Part shown: piece by piece, positions 9,547 through 17,976 of the stretch
Layout of the letters: every line of letters starts with the position of its first letter
How positions within the stretch are numbered: position 1 is the stretch's first letter
Source: CAYJPV01 sp964372095
GTDB lineage: Bacteria > Acidobacteriota > Vicinamibacteria > Vicinamibacterales > JAKQTR01
Direction of reading: 5' to 3'
Length of the DNA: 64,000 nucleotides
Assembly (NCBI GenBank): GCA_964372095.1
Contig: CAYJPV010000022.1
Coordinates: 31,891-95,890 of the forward strand
The notes under the pieces: model-generated
Told to the model about the DNA's origin: nothing
What the model saw: the letters and a program-made list of their open reading frames with translations, nothing else
Databases searched by the model: none
Translations under genes and position numbers: made by a program

Positions 9547-10881
9547 GTGTTCTCCGAAACCCGTCGACAAATCATTCACATCGGCATGGTCGGGTTCGCG
9601 CTGGCGCTGCGTTACCTGACCTGGTGGCAGGCGGCGCTGTGCGCCCTGCTCGCCCTGACGTTCAACGCGCTCGTCCTGCCGAGGCTTGCAGGCACAACCC
9701 TGAGCCGCCCCGTCGACAAGGCCCGCGGGTACGTGCTCGGCATCCTGCTGTATCCGCTGGCGGTGCTGCTGCTGATCGTGGCCTTCCCCCGCCGTCCCGA
9801 CATCGCGGCGGCGGCCTGGGGCATCCTCGCCTGCGGCGATGGCGCGGCCACGCTGGTGGGGCGGGCGATCGGGCGTCGCGCGCTGCCGTGGAATCCTGAC
9901 AAGACGCTGGAAGGGACGCTGGCGTTCCTGGTGGCCGCCGGCACGATGGCCGTGTTCCTGGCGTGGTGGAACGCGCCCGCCGCGACGCCCGTGCCGTCGG
10001 CGTGGTTCATCGTGGCCGCACCGCTCGTGGCCGCGGCGGTCGCTGCGTTGGCCGAGACACTGCCCATCCAGCTCGACGACAACATCACGGTGCCCACGGT
10101 TGCCGGCGCCACCCTGTGGGCCCTCAGCCTGGTCGATGGCGGCGCGTGGGCGGCATCACTGCCGCTCATCCAGTCGAACCTCGTGCCCGCGCTTGCAGTC
10201 AACACCGTCGTGGCCGTTGCCGGGTGGCGAGCCGGCACGGTGCGGCTTTCGGGCATGCTCGCCGGATGGACGATTGGTGTCGTCGTGTATGCCGCCGCAG
10301 GCTGGCAAGGCTGGGCGCTGCTGTTTGCCACGTTCCTGGCGGCAACCGTGACGTCGAGACTCGGACTGAAACGGAAAGCCGTGCTCGGCATTGCTGAAGA
10401 GCGGGAAGGACGGCGCGGCGGCGGCAACGCGTTCGCGAACACCGGCCTGGCGGCGATCGCCGCGGCCCTGGCCGTCTGCACGCCGTATCGCGATGCCGCG
10501 TTGCTGGCGTTCGTCACCGTACTCGTCACCGGCGGCAGCGACACCGTGGCCAGCGAGATCGGCAAAGCGTGGGGCGGCAAGGCGTACCTGGTGACCACGC
10601 TGAAACACGTGCGGCCAGGCACGCCAGGAGCCATGTCGCTGGAGGGCACGGCGGCCGGCCTGATTGCGGCCCTGGTCCTGGCGTGGACCGGATCGGTGCT
10701 GGGCCTCATTCCGGGCGCCTGGATCTGGGCGGCGGTCGGGGGCGCGTGTGCCGGGTCGCTCATCGAGAGCGCCATGGCCGCGACGCTCGAAGGCGCCGGC
10801 TACGTGAACAACGATGTCTTGAACTTCCTCAACACGGCCGCAGGCGCCATCACGGCCATCGTCCTGATGAGGTACCTGTGA
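9547..10881 (+). CDS. Fused VTE5-like (phytol kinase) and VTE6/DUF92-like (phytyl-phosphate kinase) membrane protein
   Basis: 444 residues, almost all hydrophobic helices. The N-terminal part (to about residue 190) has the dolichol/phytol-kinase and CDP-diglyceride-synthase signature: CGDGAATLVGRAIGRR then PWNPDKTLEGTLAF, and PIQLDDNITVP. The C-terminal part (about 195-444) is a complete DUF92 domain, with GTVRLSGMLAG, EEREGRRGGGNAFAN, DTVASEIGKAWGG, VRPGTPGAMSLEGT and YVNNDVLNFLN. In plants and cyanobacteria VTE5 phosphorylates phytol and VTE6 (DUF92) makes the diphosphate, feeding a UbiA-type prenyltransferase. Here both kinases are one polypeptide, and the UbiA gene overlaps it by four bases. 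Activity with phytol or geranylgeraniol is inference. Confidence 0.8.
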   Translation: MFSETRRQIIHIGMVGFALALRYLTWWQAALCALLALTFNALVLPRLAGTTLSRPVDKARGYVLGILLYPLAVLLLIVAFPRRPDIAAAAWGILACGDGAATLVGRAIGRRALPWNPDKTLEGTLAFLVAAGTMAVFLAWWNAPAATPVPSAWFIVAAPLVAAAVAALAETLPIQLDDNITVPTVAGATLWALSLVDGGAWAASLPLIQSNLVPALAVNTVVAVAGWRAGTVRLSGMLAGWTIGVVVYAAAGWQGWALLFATFLAATVTSRLGLKRKAVLGIAEEREGRRGGGNAFANTGLAAIAAALAVCTPYRDAALLAFVTVLVTGGSDTVASEIGKAWGGKAYLVTTLKHVRPGTPGAMSLEGTAAGLIAALVLAWTGSVLGLIPGAWIWAAVGGACAGSLIESAMAATLEGAGYVNNDVLNFLNTAAGAITAIVLMRYL

Positions 10882-11795
10882 GCACTGGCGAACGCTGGAG
10901 AACGTTGACGGATTTCGCCCGGCCCTTCACGCTGATCGCGCCGGCGCTCGGGTTCTTCTCGGCAGCCGTCACCGCGATCGGAGCCCGGCCGGCTGAAGTC
11001 TGGCAGTGGGGACTCATCGTCCCGCCCGTGCTGGGCGCCATCATGGCCGCCGTGCTGAACATCGCCTCGAATGGTCTGAACCAGATCTACGACCTCGACA
11101 TCGACCGGGTCAACAAGCCGAAACGGCCGCTGCCGAGCGGGCGGATGTCGATGCGCGCGGCGTGGGTGGTGACGCTGGCGTCGTTTGGGCTGGCGTTCGT
11201 GCTGGCCTGGAACATCGCACCGGGCGGCCGGCGTGAAGTGTTCTGGATGGTGGTGGCTGCCGCCGTGATTACGTCGCTCTATTCGATGCCGCCCTTCCGG
11301 ACGAAACGGCTGGGGATCTGGGCCAACGTCACCATCGCCATTCCCCGCGGCGTGCTGTTGAAAGTCGCCGGCTGGTCGTCCGTGAAGTCGGCCGCGGGCC
11401 TGGAACCCTGGTACATCGGCGCCATCTTCGGACTCTTCCTGCTCGGCGCGACCACGACCAAGGACTTCGCCGACATGGCCGGCGACCGCCGGGGCGGCTG
11501 CCGGACGTTGCCGATTCAGTTCGGCGTCACCCGCGCCGCCTGGATGATCTCGCCGTCGTTCGTCGTGCCCTTCCTCCTCATCCCCATCGGCGCGTGGACA
11601 GGCGTGCTCACGGGCCACTTCTGGTGGCTGCAGGCGCTCGGCGCCTTCATGACGGCCTACGGGCTGTATGTCTGCTACCTGATGCTCCGGCGGCCGGACG
11701 ACCTGGCCGTCGAAGAGAACCACGTCTCGTGGGCGCACATGTATCGGATGATGTTCGTCGCCCAGATCGGGTTCGCGCTGGCGTATCTGCTCTAG
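10878..11795 (+). CDS. UbiA-family prenyltransferase
   Basis: 305 residues, nine or so membrane helices. First aspartate motif NQIYDLDIDRVNK (N68xxxD72xxxD76) followed by KPKRPLPSG, and the second, KDFADMAGDRRGG, in the later loop. These bind the Mg-diphosphate of a prenyl donor. The motif context resembles chlorophyll synthase, homogentisate prenyltransferase and GGGP synthase relatives more than UbiA or MenA. GTG start at 10878 overlaps the upstream stop as GTGA, so translation is coupled to the kinase fusion. The gene ends in TAG directly before a heptad repeat array. The acceptor is unknown. Confidence 0.85.
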   Translation: MSTGERWRTLTDFARPFTLIAPALGFFSAAVTAIGARPAEVWQWGLIVPPVLGAIMAAVLNIASNGLNQIYDLDIDRVNKPKRPLPSGRMSMRAAWVVTLASFGLAFVLAWNIAPGGRREVFWMVVAAAVITSLYSMPPFRTKRLGIWANVTIAIPRGVLLKVAGWSSVKSAAGLEPWYIGAIFGLFLLGATTTKDFADMAGDRRGGCRTLPIQFGVTRAAWMISPSFVVPFLLIPIGAWTGVLTGHFWWLQALGAFMTAYGLYVCYLMLRRPDDLAVEENHVSWAHMYRMMFVAQIGFALAYLL

Positions 11796-11945
11796 GGGCC
11801 AGAGGCTAGAGGCTAGAGGCTAGAGGCCAGGTACGTGAGAGGGGGCCGCCTGATTTCACCTGGCGGCCCCGCATTCCTGCTTCTTGCTTCTTGCTTCTAC
11901 TGCCTACTGCCTACTGTCTACTGTCTACTTCCGACTTCCTGCTCT
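11796..11945. repeat. Heptad repeat array 1 with internal hairpin
   Basis: Sits between the convergent genes ubiA-type and htpX. Left block: consecutive GAGGCTA/GAGGCCA heptads (11796-11830). Centre: a strong hairpin, GGGGCCGCC (11842-11850) pairing with GGCGGCCCC (11862-11870). Right block: heptads CTTCTTG twice, then CTGCCTA twice and CTGTCTA twice. The unit length stays seven while the sequence changes. Confidence 0.85.
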
Positions 11946-11956
11946 CTCCCCCGCTC

Positions 11957-12799
11957 TTACACCTGCCCCAGCAGCGCCCGGATCCGCGCCTCGGTGGGCG
12001 GGTGCGTGCTGAAGAGCGACAGCATGCCACTGACGCTGAAGGGCTTCATGATGAACATGTGGGCCGTCGCGGGACTGGCATCCATCGGGATGCGCTTCGA
12101 CGCGGTCTCCAGCTTGCGCAGAGCGTCGGCCAGGCCGTAGGGCGAGCCGGCGATTTCGGCGCCCGTCGCGTCGGCCGCGAATTCGCGCGAGCGTGAGATG
12201 GCCGACTGAATCAGCATGGCAGCCAGCGGCGCCACGATCATCGTGGCCAGCAGCGCGATGGGATTGGTCCCGCCTTCGCGGTCGTCCGACCGGCCCGCGC
12301 CGCCGAACATCGCGGCGAACTGCGCCATCCGGGCCACCATCATGATCGCGGCCGCGATGGTCGCCGCCACCGAACTGATGAGGATGTCGCGGTTCTTCAC
12401 ATGGGCCAGTTCGTGGGCCATGACCCCTTCGATCTCGCGCTCGTCCATCAGGCGCAGGATCCCTTCGGTCGCCGCCACCGCCGCGTGGGCCGGATCGCGG
12501 CCCGTCGCAAACGCGTTCGGGGACGCATCCGGAATGACGTACACCTTGGGCATCGGGAGGTTAACCCGCTGCACCAACCGCGCCACGATCCGGGAGAGCG
12601 GGTGCTCGGGACCCACCGGTTGGGCCCGGTACATCTTGAGAACAATCTTGTCGGAGAACCAGTACGAGGCGAAGTTCATCACGACGGCGATGCCGAAGGC
12701 CATCACCAGACCGCTCTGCCCGCCGAGGGCGTCGCCGATGAACAACAGCAGCCCGCTCATCAGCGCGAGCAGCAAGGTCGTCTTCAGTGCGTTTCCCAT
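11957..12799 (-). CDS. htpX: Protease HtpX homolog
   Basis: Membrane-bound zinc endopeptidase of the cytoplasmic membrane that degrades misfolded membrane proteins. 280 residues, normal length. Two helices at about 5-20 and 28-46, then the catalytic HELAH at 129-133 with a downstream glutamate region (REFAADATGAE) that supplies the third zinc ligand, and two further helices between. A good promoter (TTGATA-N18-TAAACT) lies just upstream inside the 3' end of the M20 gene, with GGAAGG before the ATG. Confidence 0.93.
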   Translation of the reverse strand: MGNALKTTLLLALMSGLLLFIGDALGGQSGLVMAFGIAVVMNFASYWFSDKIVLKMYRAQPVGPEHPLSRIVARLVQRVNLPMPKVYVIPDASPNAFATGRDPAHAAVAATEGILRLMDEREIEGVMAHELAHVKNRDILISSVAATIAAAIMMVARMAQFAAMFGGAGRSDDREGGTNPIALLATMIVAPLAAMLIQSAISRSREFAADATGAEIAGSPYGLADALRKLETASKRIPMDASPATAHMFIMKPFSVSGMLSLFSTHPPTEARIRALLGQV

Positions 12800-12809
12800 G
12801 GTCCCTTCC

Positions 12810-12839
12810 AGTTTATCGTTCCAGAATCCGGCGTATCAA
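12810..12839 (-). promoter_or_regulatory. Promoter of htpX
   Basis: -35 TTGATA (12839-12834) and -10 TAAACT (12815-12810) separated by 18 bases. The predicted start point is only about four bases before the htpX ATG. It overlaps the end of the upstream M20 peptidase gene. Confidence 0.6.
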
Positions 12840-13946
12840 CCCGGCCAGCAGCGCCGACCGCCACGGCAGGGAGGCCAGTTCGACGCACTCGCCAATCGCA
12901 TGTGCGCCCCGGCCGACGGCGCCCAGTCCGTCTAGTGTTGGGACGCCGAGAGCCGCCGTGAAGTTTCCGTCAGACCCGCCTCCGGTGGCCCCTTCGCCCA
13001 GGTCCAGCCCGAGTTCGGCCGCCACGCCTCTGGCCTCTTCATACAGATGCAGAACGGAGGCGGTTCGTTCCATCGGCGGCCGGTCCACACCACCGAGGAT
13101 CTCGACGCCGACGCCCGGATCGGCGCTGACCAGGCTGCGCATCAACCCGTCGATCCGTCCGGCTTCGTCACGCGTCGTCACCCGGACGTCAACCTCCGCC
13201 TCGGCGCGTTCGGCCACGACGTTGGGGCGCGAGCCCCCCTGGACGGTTCCGACGTTGACCGTCGTTCCCCGCGAGGGGTCGTGCCACCGGAGGACCTCGG
13301 CCAGCAGGCGCACCAGTTCGTGGACGGCACTGGCCCCCTTCTCTGGCTCGACACCCGCGTGCGCCGGAATCCCCCGCGTGCGGAGCCGATACTGACCACA
13401 TCCCTTGCGGGCCGTCTTCACGGCGCCACCGGGCAACGAGGGCTCAAGGACCAGCACGGCATCGGTGCGCCGTGCTTCCTCTTCGATCACCTCGCGCGAC
13501 GTGGCGCTGCCCGTCTCTTCGTCGCTCGTGAACAGACACGTCACACGGCCGGCCAGGCCCGGACCATCGAGCAACGCTCGAATCGCCAGCATGGCCGACG
13601 CCAGCCCGGCCTTCATGTCGTACACGCCCGGTCCGGACAGCAACCCGCCGGTCGTGCTCCACGGCTGACGGTGAATCTCGCCCAGGGGCCAGACCGTATC
13701 GAAGTGCCCGAGGAGCAGGACCTGCCTGGTGCCGCAGCCGAACTCGGCCAGGAGGTGATCGCCGGTCAGCGTCCGGGGTAACACCTGTACGCGCGCGCCG
13801 ATCGCCCGCAGACGTGCGGCCAGTTCCCGGCCGCAGGCGTCGGCGGCCGCCTTGTCCGTGGACGGTGACTCACGAGACACCAGCGCCGCCGTCGTCTCGA
13901 CCAGCCACGATCGCTCGGATTCGCAATAGGTCAGCAGTCCGCGCAT
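12813..13946 (-). CDS. M20 family zinc peptidase (glutamate carboxypeptidase / CPG2-like)
   Basis: 377 residues from an ATG preceded by GGGAGG. Two-zinc exopeptidase pattern: HFDTVW with H81 and D83, GPGVYDMKAG with D110, and the SDEETGS catalytic glutamates E143/E144. The dimerisation lid (PAHAGVEPEKG) and GGGSDGNFTAALGVPTLDGLG follow. This layout is that of carboxypeptidase G2, which removes C-terminal glutamate from folates and peptides. No signal peptide is seen, so it is probably cytoplasmic. The true substrate is open: M20 proteins also include amidohydrolases. The next gene, htpX, lies 13 bases downstream. Confidence 0.88.
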   Translation of the reverse strand: MRGLLTYCESERSWLVETTAALVSRESPSTDKAAADACGRELAARLRAIGARVQVLPRTLTGDHLLAEFGCGTRQVLLLGHFDTVWPLGEIHRQPWSTTGGLLSGPGVYDMKAGLASAMLAIRALLDGPGLAGRVTCLFTSDEETGSATSREVIEEEARRTDAVLVLEPSLPGGAVKTARKGCGQYRLRTRGIPAHAGVEPEKGASAVHELVRLLAEVLRWHDPSRGTTVNVGTVQGGSRPNVVAERAEAEVDVRVTTRDEAGRIDGLMRSLVSADPGVGVEILGGVDRPPMERTASVLHLYEEARGVAAELGLDLGEGATGGGSDGNFTAALGVPTLDGLGAVGRGAHAIGECVELASLPWRSALLAGLIRRILER

Positions 13947-13982
13947 GCGCCTCCCTGCGGCCCGGCCGGAGCGGGCCGGAGC

Positions 13983-13988
13983 TATAAT
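13983..13988 (+). promoter_or_regulatory. Consensus -10 box placed for leaderless start
   Basis: TATAAT ends six bases before the ATG at 13995; the -35 region is GC-rich with no TTGACA. With the usual 6-7 base spacing, transcription would begin at the ATG itself. Confidence 0.5.
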
Positions 13989-13994
13989 GCCAGT

Positions 13995-14726
13995 ATGGTC
14001 GAAACAGGGCATCGCCACGCACGTTTCGTGACGGCCGCGGTCGCGGTGATCGTGGTCCTGTTCGCCGGTCTGGCGTGGAGCCAGCCTCCTGTCGCCAAGC
14101 CGCAGCCACCGCCCAAGGCGCCAGGGACGACAGCCACCACGCCGGCCCCTGCCAAACCCGCCACCGGAGCTACGACGGCGGGCGCGCAGACGGCGCAGCC
14201 ACCGGCGGGGGGTGCCACGGCACCCGCCTCGCGGCCCGCATCGCAGCCGGCCGCCAAACCGGCGGCGCCGGCCCCGGTGAACCCGGCCCCTGTGGCGCCG
14301 GTCTCCCAGACACCTGCCATCGTGTCGGTCGCTCCCGCAAACGACCAGCCGCCCACCGAAGCGCAGACGGGAGTGCCGGTCCTGCCCAACGCCCAGTATC
14401 TGGGTTCGTATGACGCGGGTGGCGCCGGCCAACGATTCTACCTGTTCGGCACGGTGCAGCGGTTTGCGGACGTGGTGGCGTACTACCGGACCGTCCTGCG
14501 CGCCAAGGGGGATGTAGTCTTCGAGTTCCCGCCGACGCACATGTTCGAAGTGGGCAAGTTCAAGGACGATCAGGTGGCGTTCCCGCCCGGCGTGACCGTG
14601 AAGGACTACACGTTCGGCGGGTCACCCGGCCTGGCGAATCCGCGCCCGGGTGCGACGCCCGTGGCCTTTCCCACGGTCATTCAGATTGTCCCGCCGGCAA
14701 CGCTGCCCCTCGGCCGCGCACGGTGA
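13995..14726 (+). CDS. Secreted Pro/Ala/Thr-rich protein of unknown function
   Basis: 243 residues. N-terminal signal peptide (VTAAVAVIVVLFAGLAWSQ, about residues 12-30), a low-complexity Pro/Ala/Thr linker to about residue 125, then a compact domain of about 110 residues with alternating hydrophobic residues (LPNAQYLGSYDAG, RFYLFGTVQRFADVVAYYR). The linker suggests a periplasmic or surface protein tethered by a flexible stalk. I do not recognise the C-terminal domain. Divergent from the M20 gene. Confidence 0.65.
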   Translation: MVETGHRHARFVTAAVAVIVVLFAGLAWSQPPVAKPQPPPKAPGTTATTPAPAKPATGATTAGAQTAQPPAGGATAPASRPASQPAAKPAAPAPVNPAPVAPVSQTPAIVSVAPANDQPPTEAQTGVPVLPNAQYLGSYDAGGAGQRFYLFGTVQRFADVVAYYRTVLRAKGDVVFEFPPTHMFEVGKFKDDQVAFPPGVTVKDYTFGGSPGLANPRPGATPVAFPTVIQIVPPATLPLGRAR

Positions 14727-14761
14727 GACACGGCACCATCGGCGCCTGACGTTACGGAATC

Positions 14762-14792
14762 TTGACAGTGCCCCCAGCGGCCCCGCTATGAT
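14762..14792 (+). promoter_or_regulatory. Promoter of cspA
   Basis: -35 TTGACA (14762-14767) and -10 TATGAT (14787-14792), spacing 19. The predicted start near 14799 gives a leader of about 120 bases before the coding region, the usual arrangement of cold-shock genes, where the leader folds into a temperature-responsive structure. Confidence 0.75.
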
Positions 14793-14920
14793 GCTTGGAC
14801 GGTGCTGTGGGCCAGCGCCGTCTAGCCGCACACGAACGCGGTCTGGGTATTGCCTCCGCGAAGGCGGAGGTCGGCAAGTCGAGCGGCTTCTTCACGCCGC
14901 CCTATGCAAGGCAGGAACGA

Positions 14921-15124
14921 ATGCGCATTACAGGCAAGGTCAAGTGGTTCAACAACACCAAGGGGTACGGATTCATCGAGCGCGAAGGAGGCAGTGACGT
15001 GTTCGTGCACTACTCCGCGATTCAGGGCGCTGGATTCCGTTCGCTCGAGGAAGGCCAGGCGGTCGAGTTCGAGATCGTTGATGGCCCCAAGGGCCCACAG
15101 GCTGGCAACGTCGTCCGTCTCTAG
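14921..15124 (+). CDS. cspA: Cold shock protein (CspA family)
   Basis: 67-residue OB-fold single-strand nucleic acid chaperone. RNP1-like KGYGFI and RNP2-like VFVHY are both intact and the length is standard. The ATG at 14921, with AGGA six bases upstream, is chosen because an upstream in-frame extension would lie inside the leader. It has its own promoter and a strong terminator, so it is monocistronic. Confidence 0.96.
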   Translation: MRITGKVKWFNNTKGYGFIEREGGSDVFVHYSAIQGAGFRSLEEGQAVEFEIVDGPKGPQAGNVVRL

Positions 15125-15140
15125 GACTTCGCGTTCGATG

Positions 15141-15169
15141 CCCCGGGGCTGAACGCCCCGGGGTTTTTT
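15141..15169 (+). terminator. Rho-independent terminator of cspA
   Basis: Nine-base perfect stem CCCCGGGGC / GCCCCGGGG, five-base loop TGAAC, then six T. Seventeen bases after the cspA stop. Confidence 0.95.
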
Positions 15170-15197
15170 GCCCCCGCTGCTTCCCGCCCGCCCCGTC

Positions 15198-15791
15198 TCA
15201 ATCGTCCGCAAACCCAATCAATCCGCGGGCCGTAAACGCAATCTTGCCGTCTTGCACGGCCACGCGGAACGCCACCTCCGGCGCGCCACGTTTGCGGATG
15301 TTCGTCACCTGATCGCGCACGAGCGACGCGAACCGGTGAAACGGGATCTGCGATTCGCCCAGATCGCGGCGGACATCCGCCAGGCGTTCGTACAGTTCGT
15401 GCAGACGGTCGAGTTCGTCCAGGGGATCGGCGAAGGTCGTCACGTAGACGACACGGTCTTTCGGATTCGCCGCCGCCTCCGCCGGCTGCGCCGGCGTCCG
15501 CCGCGAATCGAACGGCCCCGGGCGGCCTTCTTCACGGGCCCGAAGCCCGCGGTCCCAGAGATCCACGAAGGTCATGAACCGCGCCTGCAGCGTCTGCAGC
15601 CGAAACCGGTCGGCGTAGGTGCCGTCCGTGCTGACGACCCGGTCCAGACGCTTGCTGTGCTGCTCGACGGCCGTGCGGGTTTCCCAGGGCGGACGCGGGA
15701 GCTGCCCCGCGAAGAACATGTTGTATTCGGCTTCGAGCTTGCGCAGCTCCGCTTCGAGAGACTTGAACGCTGGATCGAAATCACTGGCCAC
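15198..15791 (-). CDS. Hypothetical protein, MXAN_5187 C-terminal-domain-like
   Basis: 197 residues, GTG start. No signal peptide. The N-terminal half is helical with a conserved-looking block EYNMFFAGQLPRPPWETRTA followed by RFRLQTLQARFMTFVDLW, recalling the domain of myxobacterial MXAN_5187-type proteins. The middle is a short Pro/Ala linker, and the end (EVAFRVAVQDGKIAFTA) is strand-like. No function is established. The gene follows the next upstream minus-strand gene by 17 bases, so the two are probably co-transcribed. Family assignment is from memory of the motif and is tentative. Confidence 0.6.
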   Translation of the reverse strand: MASDFDPAFKSLEAELRKLEAEYNMFFAGQLPRPPWETRTAVEQHSKRLDRVVSTDGTYADRFRLQTLQARFMTFVDLWDRGLRAREEGRPGPFDSRRTPAQPAEAAANPKDRVVYVTTFADPLDELDRLHELYERLADVRRDLGESQIPFHRFASLVRDQVTNIRKRGAPEVAFRVAVQDGKIAFTARGLIGFADD

Positions 15792-15808
15792 AGGTCACGC
15801 GCGCCGGG

Positions 15809-16276
15809 CTAGCCTGGAATCAGGTGCCAGAGCAGCGGCAGCCACAGCTCGCGGGCGTACGGGACAGGCCTGTCGTCCAGCAGTACGTCGGCCGACGGCT
15901 GACTGCCGACGATCTGCCACAGGTCCCGCAGAGCCAGCACCTGGTCCGGCCTGAACCGGGCCCGATGTCTCAGGCGGTCACCGGTCCCCGACAGGAGGTA
16001 CTCACTGGTCTGCTGAGCCAGGGCGACGGCCTGTTCGTAGGCGGGTCCGTCGAACACGCCAAACACGACCGTATACGAAAACGGACGCGAGACCGGACGA
16101 TCGTACAGCGCATCCTGCAGATCCGGGTCCAGACGCACCAGTTCTTCGTCTGACGGTTCTTCTTCGAGGTCCGCGTAGGGCCAGAACTGCTCGCGCGGCC
16201 GATATCGCGGGCGGTCGGGCTTCCCGGGTTCCGATTCGTGTGGTCCGGCAGCGCCGGGCCGGGACGTGTCAGCCAT
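15809..16276 (-). CDS. Hypothetical protein
   Basis: 155 residues from the ATG at 16276; a longer frame from 16324 would run into the heptad repeat array. The first 45 residues are charged and disordered (Pro, Arg, Glu-rich). The rest is an alpha/beta-looking globular part with YTVVFGVFDGPAYEQAVALA and a hydrophobic C-terminus (ELWLPLLWHLIPG). No motif I recognise. It is the first gene of a two-gene unit with the MXAN_5187-like gene. Confidence 0.55.
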   Translation of the reverse strand: MADTSRPGAAGPHESEPGKPDRPRYRPREQFWPYADLEEEPSDEELVRLDPDLQDALYDRPVSRPFSYTVVFGVFDGPAYEQAVALAQQTSEYLLSGTGDRLRHRARFRPDQVLALRDLWQIVGSQPSADVLLDDRPVPYARELWLPLLWHLIPG

Positions 16277-16324
16277 GGACGGTTCCGATGGTATCCTGAA
16301 GGCCAATGGGGCCGCAATACTCAC

Positions 16325-16463
16325 AGAGGCTAGAGGCTAGAGGCTAGAGGCCAGGGACACATACAGAAGCAGGAAGCAAGAAGCAGGCAGTAGTCAGTAG
16401 TCAGTAGGAAAGCCCGGAGCCCGGAGCCGAGGGCCGCTGGCCGCAAGCCGCAGGCCGTGAGCC
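16325..16463. repeat. Heptad repeat array 2
   Basis: Lies between a divergent pair, directly before selA. Five heptad families follow one another: AGAGGCT, then GAAGCAG/GAAGCAA, then GCAGTAG/TCAGTAG, then GCCCGGA, then GGCCGCT/GGCCGCA/AGCCGCA/GGCCGTG. It ends seven bases before the selA start codon, leaving no recognisable ribosome site. Confidence 0.85.
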
Positions 16464-16469
16464 GATCTT

Positions 16470-17918
16470 ATGTCCGACGTCCGCATTATTCCTTCCATCG
16501 AGCAGTTGCGGCAGCGGCCGCGGGTGGCACTGCTGCAGGACGAGTTCGGGCACGCCGCAGTGGTGCAGGCGCTGCGCGACGAAACGGACGCGCTCCGACA
16601 GCTCCTGCTTGCACTGCCGTCGGGGCCGGCCGACGACTGTCCGACAACGGCTGCCGAGGCAGCTGCGGCCGTCGAGGCGGCCCTCGAACCGCGCCTGCGA
16701 CGCATGTTTCAGCCGTCGCTCCGGCCGGTCATCAACGCCACCGGCGTCATCATCCACACCAACCTCGGCCGGTCGCCCCTGTCGCCGCGTGCGCTGGCCC
16801 GCGTAGTCGAGATCGGACAGGACTACTCCACGCTCGAATACGACCTCGAGGCCGGCAGCCGCGGCCATCGCGACATTCATGCGGAAACGCTGCTGTGCCG
16901 CCTGACGGGTGCCGAGGCGGCGGTCGTGGTCAACAACTGTGCGTCGGCCACCATGCTCATGCTGGCGGCCCTCGCCGCAGGCCGGGAGGTCGTCGTCTCG
17001 CGCGGTGAACTGGTGGAAATCGGCGGCGGGTTCCGTGTGCCGGACGTCATGGCTCAGTCCGGCGCCATCCTGCGCGAAGTCGGCACGACCAATCGTACGC
17101 GGGCCGCCGACTATGCCGCAGCCGTCACCGACCACACAGCGCTGATCCTCCGCGTCCACCGCTCCAACTTCCGCATCGAGGGTTTCACCGAAACCCCGTC
17201 GCTGGACGATGTCATGGCCGTCGGCCGTGAGCGGGGCGTGACCGTGGCCGAAGATCTCGGCAGCGGCAACATCATCGGCGGACTGGCCGCGGCGGCTGAA
17301 CTCGGCGGCCTGAAGCCGTCAGAAGTACCCGGACTGGACTCGTTGCTGCGCTCCGAACCCACGCTTCAGGGATCCATTGCCGCCGGCGTGGACGTCGTCT
17401 GCGTGAGCGGGGACAAATTGCTGGGCGGCCCCCAGGCGGGCATCATCCTGGGCCGCAAGGCGCTGGTCGCGACCATCCGCCGCCATCCGCTCATGCGGGC
17501 CCTGCGGGTGGACAAGCTCACGTACGCGGCACTGACCGGCACGTTGATGGAGTACGCCACGGGCCGCGCGGCAGAGACCATTCCCGTCATCCGGATGCTG
17601 ACGCTGAGTCCACACGACATCGACGCGCGCGCGCGCCGGCTGGGTGATCGCCTCGAGGCATCAGGGCTCTACCGCACGGAGATCGTGGACGGTCAGTCAA
17701 CGATCGGCGGTGGCACCACGCCTGGGCTGACGCTGGCCACGCGCCTGCTCGCGATCGAACGCACGGGGCTCAGCGCGGACGCCCTCGAAGCCGCCATGCG
17801 CCGCCTCGACCCGCCGGTCATCGCCCGTATCGAGAACGGCCGGGTCGTGCTCGACCTGCGCACGGTGTTCGACACGCAGGATGAGGCCCTTGCCCGCCTC
17901 CTGCGCGGAGTGGCATAG
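16470..17918 (+). CDS. selA: L-seryl-tRNA(Sec) selenium transferase
   Basis: PLP enzyme converting seryl-tRNA(Sec) to selenocysteinyl-tRNA(Sec) with selenophosphate. 482 residues, normal length. N-terminal helical domain, then INATGVIIHTNLGRSPLS, NNCASATMLML, SRGELVEIGGGFRVPDVM, HRSNFRIEGF and the PLP-lysine segment CVSGDKLLGGPQAGII at about residue 315. selB and selD are not in the window and no selenoprotein with an in-frame TGA was recognised here. The gene is bracketed by heptad arrays on both sides. Confidence 0.95.
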   Translation: MSDVRIIPSIEQLRQRPRVALLQDEFGHAAVVQALRDETDALRQLLLALPSGPADDCPTTAAEAAAAVEAALEPRLRRMFQPSLRPVINATGVIIHTNLGRSPLSPRALARVVEIGQDYSTLEYDLEAGSRGHRDIHAETLLCRLTGAEAAVVVNNCASATMLMLAALAAGREVVVSRGELVEIGGGFRVPDVMAQSGAILREVGTTNRTRAADYAAAVTDHTALILRVHRSNFRIEGFTETPSLDDVMAVGRERGVTVAEDLGSGNIIGGLAAAAELGGLKPSEVPGLDSLLRSEPTLQGSIAAGVDVVCVSGDKLLGGPQAGIILGRKALVATIRRHPLMRALRVDKLTYAALTGTLMEYATGRAAETIPVIRMLTLSPHDIDARARRLGDRLEASGLYRTEIVDGQSTIGGGTTPGLTLATRLLAIERTGLSADALEAAMRRLDPPVIARIENGRVVLDLRTVFDTQDEALARLLRGVA

Positions 17919-17919
17919 G

Positions 17920-17976
17920 GGGCTATCGGCCTTCGGCTTTCGGCGATCGGCGATCGGCGATCGGCTTTCGGCCTAT
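17920..17976. repeat. Heptad repeat array 3
   Basis: Eight consecutive heptads: GGGCTAT, CGGCCTT, CGGCTTT, CGGCGAT three times, CGGCTTT, CGGCCTA. It fills the gap between the convergent selA and carboxypeptidase-regulatory-like genes and touches the stop codon of the latter. Confidence 0.9.
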
